This document shows positions 13,895 to 15,998 of a DNA stretch of 15,998 nt, in pieces. The notes beneath the pieces were generated by a model. That model was not told where the DNA came from and did not search any database. It saw nothing but the letters and a program-made list of their open reading frames with translations. Each line of letters opens with the position of its first letter. The first letter of the stretch is position 1. A program made the position numbers and the translations under genes. The stretch lies in contig JBBRVS010000122.1 of assembly GCA_038246645.1 (NCBI GenBank), forward strand, positions 1-15,998, given 5' to 3'. Source of the DNA: JAHCHG01 sp038246645. Its GTDB lineage: Bacteria > Acidobacteriota > Blastocatellia > Pyrinomonadales > Pyrinomonadaceae.

Positions 13895-14053
13895 CTACGC
13901 TTCGGCGCGGCACTCCGGGTGACCGCATCCACAGTCGGTCGAATCAAGGGCTTTTTTGCACCAATCGCTGCAATAATCGCCGCCGCCCTCAACCGGACAG
14001 CCGCACGGACTATGAGCGCATTCTTTTTCAATTATATTTTCTGCAATTTTCAT
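13895..14053 (-). CDS. Bacterial metallothionein (SmtA/BmtA-type variant)
   Basis: This is a 52-aa Cys-rich protein, too short for many gene finders. It binds d10 metals such as Zn or Cd through thiolates in the cytoplasm. Cys are at 12, 17, 19, 28, 32, 41, 43 and 48, His at 14 and 45. The order follows prokaryotic metallothionein: CAHSPCGC (family CxCxxCxC), DYCSDWC (family YCSxxC) and CGHPEC (family CGHxxCxC). Two departures: His14 replaces the second Cys, and the last family Cys is absent (C48-R-A); C41 is additional. AAGGAG stands seven bases before ATG 14053. It is the first gene of a unit with the CxxC protein and possibly fdhF. A sigma-54 element lies about 110 bases upstream. No SmtB-type operator (12-2-12 dyad) was found. 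Confidence 0.85.
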   Translation of the reverse strand: MKIAENIIEKECAHSPCGCPVEGGGDYCSDWCKKALDSTDCGCGHPECRAEA

Positions 14054-14163
14054 AAACACTCCTTTTATAGTCATTTAAATTCGCTTATTCCCGCTCGTTT
14101 TTAACTCTTAAATACGGCAAATTTCATAAAAGACTTTTTTAATTTGTAAATAACCTTTATTAA

Positions 14164-14179
14164 GGCAACACTTGTGCCT
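14164..14179 (-). promoter_or_regulatory. Sigma-54 (RpoN) promoter of the metallothionein unit
   Basis: On the minus strand AGGCACAAGTGTTGCC matches the consensus at 9 of 12 informative positions and keeps GG-N10-GC exactly. Transcription would start near 14153, leaving a leader of about 100 bases. The same bases form a short AAGGCA/TGCCTT dyad, but without a T-run it is not a convincing terminator. This is the weakest of the four sigma-54 elements. Confidence 0.55.
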
Positions 14180-14349
14180 TTTAAAAGATTAAACCGTTAA
14201 ATGAATAAATGCTTAGAGTTAGCAGATTGCTTGGTTTTTGGGGGAGTTTTGAGAAAAACACGGGACGCGAGTTTTCCCGCAAATACTGCGAAATCTTTCA
14301 CGATTTTTTTGATTTGAGAGTTTGGTGGAGAAAAGCGGAAAGAAAGGGT

Positions 14350-14370
14350 GGTACGCGGTACGCGGTACGT
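14350..14370. repeat. Tandem heptamer GGTACGC x3 upstream of capA
   Basis: GGTACGC-GGTACGC-GGTACGT occupies 14350-14370 and ends 10 bases before the sigma-54 element of capA. It might be part of an activator site or simply a slippage-prone short repeat. Confidence 0.65.
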
Positions 14371-14380
14371 ATTTCGCGCT

Positions 14381-14396
14381 TGGCACACGGCTTGCA
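14381..14396 (+). promoter_or_regulatory. Sigma-54 (RpoN) promoter of capA
   Basis: TGGCACACGGCTTGCA matches the consensus at 11 of 12 informative positions, with GG (14382-14383) and GC (14394-14395) exactly 10 bases apart. Transcription should start near 14407, about 50 bases before ATG 14456. The intergenic region is shared with the divergent metallothionein promoter about 200 bases away. Confidence 0.8.
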
Positions 14397-14455
14397 CATT
14401 GTTATTGGAAATTATTGTTCAAATTTCGAAATTCAAAACGGCAGGGCAAATCCTC

Positions 14456-15583
14456 ATGACGAAAATGTTAAAGGAATTAATTAAAACCAGAGCTTTAGTT
14501 TTTAATCTGTTGTTGTGTTTGATATGCGGTTTGATCGCCGGTTGCGGCGATACGCAAGTAATGTTTTCGGCAGATCAAACAAAGGCGCGGAACATCACCG
14601 CAACGCCCGCCGAAGTTGCCGATTTTCAGGAAACGAGAGCCGTATTTCTGGCGGTCGGCGATATAATGCTGTCACGCGGGGTCAATCAGATGATTGAAAA
14701 AGAAAACGATCCGCTTTTGCCGTACAGCAGGTTAGAGGATTTGCTCGAATCCACGGATTTCAATTTCGGCAATCTGGAATCGCCCGTTTCAGGCAACGAC
14801 AAAATTGCGGGGCGCGGCTTGGTTTTTAACGCCCGAACAAAAAATATTGACGGTTTGATAAAATACAATTTTAAAATCTTAAATCTTGCCAACAATCACG
14901 CCCTTGACCAGAAATTGAGCGGATTAGTTTTTACCCGCGAATATCTGGAAAAACAGGGAATTTCAGTAATCGGCGCGGGCGAAAACAAAGCCGAAGCGTG
15001 GCAGCCGCAAACGATTACTGCCAACAAAATCAGAATCGGTTTTATCGGTGCGTCCTACTCATCAATTAACGACGGCGGCGCGTCCCAAAATGAGTATGTC
15101 GCCCGCATTGAAGATATTGAACTGTTAAAAGCGGCAATCAAAGAACTTGAACCGGAAAGCGATTTCATCGTCGTTTCGATGCACGCCGGCATCGAATACA
15201 CCCTGAAACCCGCTCGCGCACAAAAAGATTTTGCCCGGGCGGCGATTGACGCAGGTGCTGATCTGGTGATCGGCACGCATCCGCACTGGGTTCAGACTTT
15301 TGAAGAGTATCGCGGGAAATATATTTTTTACTCGCTCGGCAATTTTATTTTCGACCAGCGGCAAGCAGGGACGAAGGAAGGATTAACCCTGCGCGTTACT
15401 TTAGCACGCCGCCAAACCAAAAACTCACCGGACATTTTTATCCGTTTGGAACAGATCGAACTGATTCCGGTTGTCATTGAACGAAGCGGAGTCCCGCGAC
15501 CCGCTGCCGAATTCGAATCGGAAGCTATTTTGAAAAAGATCGGCGCAGACGGCAGACAAATCATAAAATTTCCGGCACAGTAA
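14456..15583 (+). CDS. CapA family lipoprotein (poly-gamma-glutamate capsule-type metallophosphatase fold)
   Basis: This is a 375-aa lipoprotein. N-terminal signal 13-29 ends in the lipobox I-A-G-C30, so it should be membrane-anchored outside the cytoplasm. The CapA/PgsA fold (PGA_cap, related to metallophosphoesterases) starts at about residue 63: AVGDIMLSRG (D69), FGNLESP, LNLANNHALD (N146-N147-H148), VVSMHAGIEY (H243), IGTHPHWVQ (H275, H277) and FYSLGNFIFDQ. CapA proteins act in poly-gamma-glutamate export or anchoring; many homologues have other, unknown substrates, and no capB/capC is here, so PGA synthesis is not implied. I chose ATG 14456; the frame reaches back to 14348, but that would translate the sigma-54 promoter. 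ATG 14465 is an alternative. Monocistronic. Confidence 0.88.
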   Translation: MTKMLKELIKTRALVFNLLLCLICGLIAGCGDTQVMFSADQTKARNITATPAEVADFQETRAVFLAVGDIMLSRGVNQMIEKENDPLLPYSRLEDLLESTDFNFGNLESPVSGNDKIAGRGLVFNARTKNIDGLIKYNFKILNLANNHALDQKLSGLVFTREYLEKQGISVIGAGENKAEAWQPQTITANKIRIGFIGASYSSINDGGASQNEYVARIEDIELLKAAIKELEPESDFIVVSMHAGIEYTLKPARAQKDFARAAIDAGADLVIGTHPHWVQTFEEYRGKYIFYSLGNFIFDQRQAGTKEGLTLRVTLARRQTKNSPDIFIRLEQIELIPVVIERSGVPRPAAEFESEAILKKIGADGRQIIKFPAQ

Positions 15584-15633
15584 AACGCTCTGTTTTGCTA
15601 ATGCCGCATCGCTCACGCAATTGTGAATAGGAA

Positions 15634-15822
15634 CCCACGAACGGGAAATAAGTTTCTTAGCTTTTTACTTAAACAACAGTCTCTATGAGGTTTAGTAGGT
15701 TTTTCACTTCCCAAATTTTGTCCAAAAAATTCTACAAAATTTGGGAAGTGAAAAATTCCGGTAAACCCAAATAAATCAATTGCTTAGCACAATTCCTATG
15801 GAACTTTTTTCTCGTTCGTGGG
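15634..15822. repeat. 189-bp imperfect palindrome ahead of the YD-repeat gene
   Basis: The core is a perfect 22-bp inverted repeat (15700-15721 with 15734-15755; TTTTTCACTTCCCAAATTTT plus GT) around a 12-base loop. Outer arms pair again: GGTTTA with TAAACC, and CCCACGAACG (15634-15643) with CGTTCGTGGG (15813-15822), where AAGTT and GAAA blocks are also shared. The arms between are diverged. The right arm runs through the start codon of the YD-repeat frame. It looks like a decayed inverted duplication or a MITE. Confidence 0.6.
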
Positions 15823-15998
15823 ATTTTAACCAATATGATTTTTATACGGGACTCGTTACTTCGGTAACGGATGTAGATAATAATCTGACTGGAGCGACCG
15901 TCTATGATGCCCTTGGTCGTCCGGTAAAAAGCATCGCGGCGCAAGGGACGGCTCTGGAGATGTGGGCGACGACCGAATATGACGATACTTTGCGAAGA
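15798..15998 (+). CDS. YD-repeat (RHS-like) protein, 5' part; continues past window
   Basis: There are 67 codons, open to the right edge, starting at ATG 15798 (open back to a TAA at 15762-15764). The peptide carries typical YD-repeat units: FYTGLVTSVTDVDNNLTGAT, VYDALGRPVKSIAAQ and TTEYDD. Such repeats build the beta-cage shell of RHS/teneurin-like secreted proteins. Real RHS/YD proteins are long and exported, but here no signal peptide precedes the repeats and the frame starts in the middle of a repeat. I therefore suspect the 5' end has been cut off by the palindrome at 15634-15822. No ribosome site is clear. Confidence 0.7.
   Translation, partial: MELFSRSWDFNQYDFYTGLVTSVTDVDNNLTGATVYDALGRPVKSIAAQGTALEMWATTEYDDTLRR

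Noticed and set aside
14197..14397. 66-codon minus-strand frame
   Set aside because: It covers the metallothionein/capA intergenic region including the capA sigma-54 promoter and heptamer repeats; no ribosome site or family resemblance.

Overview
The window looks like chromosomal DNA of moderate, slightly AT-rich composition from an Acidobacteriota-type bacterium, most likely Blastocatellia. I infer this from the protein families: a secreted protein with an acidobacterial-type helical N-terminal region, a DUF3160 lipoprotein-size secreted protein, a FlgO-like secreted protein, an Hsp20 next to a DUF5335 protein, and a YD-repeat protein at the right edge. No rRNA, tRNA or CRISPR array is visible, and nothing looks like phage.

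Layout. 1-164: tail of an unidentified gene. 165-811: intergenic, with a REP-like palindrome. 812-1603: secreted protein with its own terminator. 1604-3219: a decayed minus-strand segment holding an ATPase gene remnant, a small gene that seems frameshifted in a homopolymer, and a VapBC toxin-antitoxin pair. 3362-3528: MITE-like element. 3640-4560: tandem universal stress protein, ending at a convergent hairpin terminator. 4693-8677 (minus): an operon of exported proteins (FlgO-like protein, apparently broken by a frameshift; FG-GAP-like protein; DUF3160 protein). 8828-9776 (minus): hsp20-DUF5335 operon. 9925-10170: doubtful small gene. 10171-10804: gene-free and rich in palindromes, including a second MITE-like element. 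10805-14053 (minus): formate dehydrogenase alpha subunit, a small CxxC/CxxC protein and a 52-aa metallothionein. 14456-15583: CapA-family lipoprotein. 15634-15822: large palindrome running into the 5' end of a YD-repeat gene that leaves the window.

The main observation is regulatory. Four transcription units (usp, hsp20-DUF5335, metallothionein-CxxC protein, capA) each carry, in the right orientation and at a sensible distance from the start codon, a sigma-54 (RpoN) -24/-12 element with the exact GG-N10-GC spacing. The genes are a nucleotide-binding stress protein, a small chaperone, a metal-binding thiol protein (perhaps with a formate dehydrogenase downstream) and a cell-surface/polymer-related lipoprotein. 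Together they suggest a local sigma-54 stress or starvation regulon. No enhancer-binding protein is encoded in the window, so the activator is unknown.

Second, the metallothionein is a variant of the SmtA/BmtA type in which one cluster cysteine is replaced by histidine and the terminal one is missing. Third, several palindromic elements and at least two apparent single-base frameshifts mean that parts of the intergenic space are either decaying or affected by assembly error.
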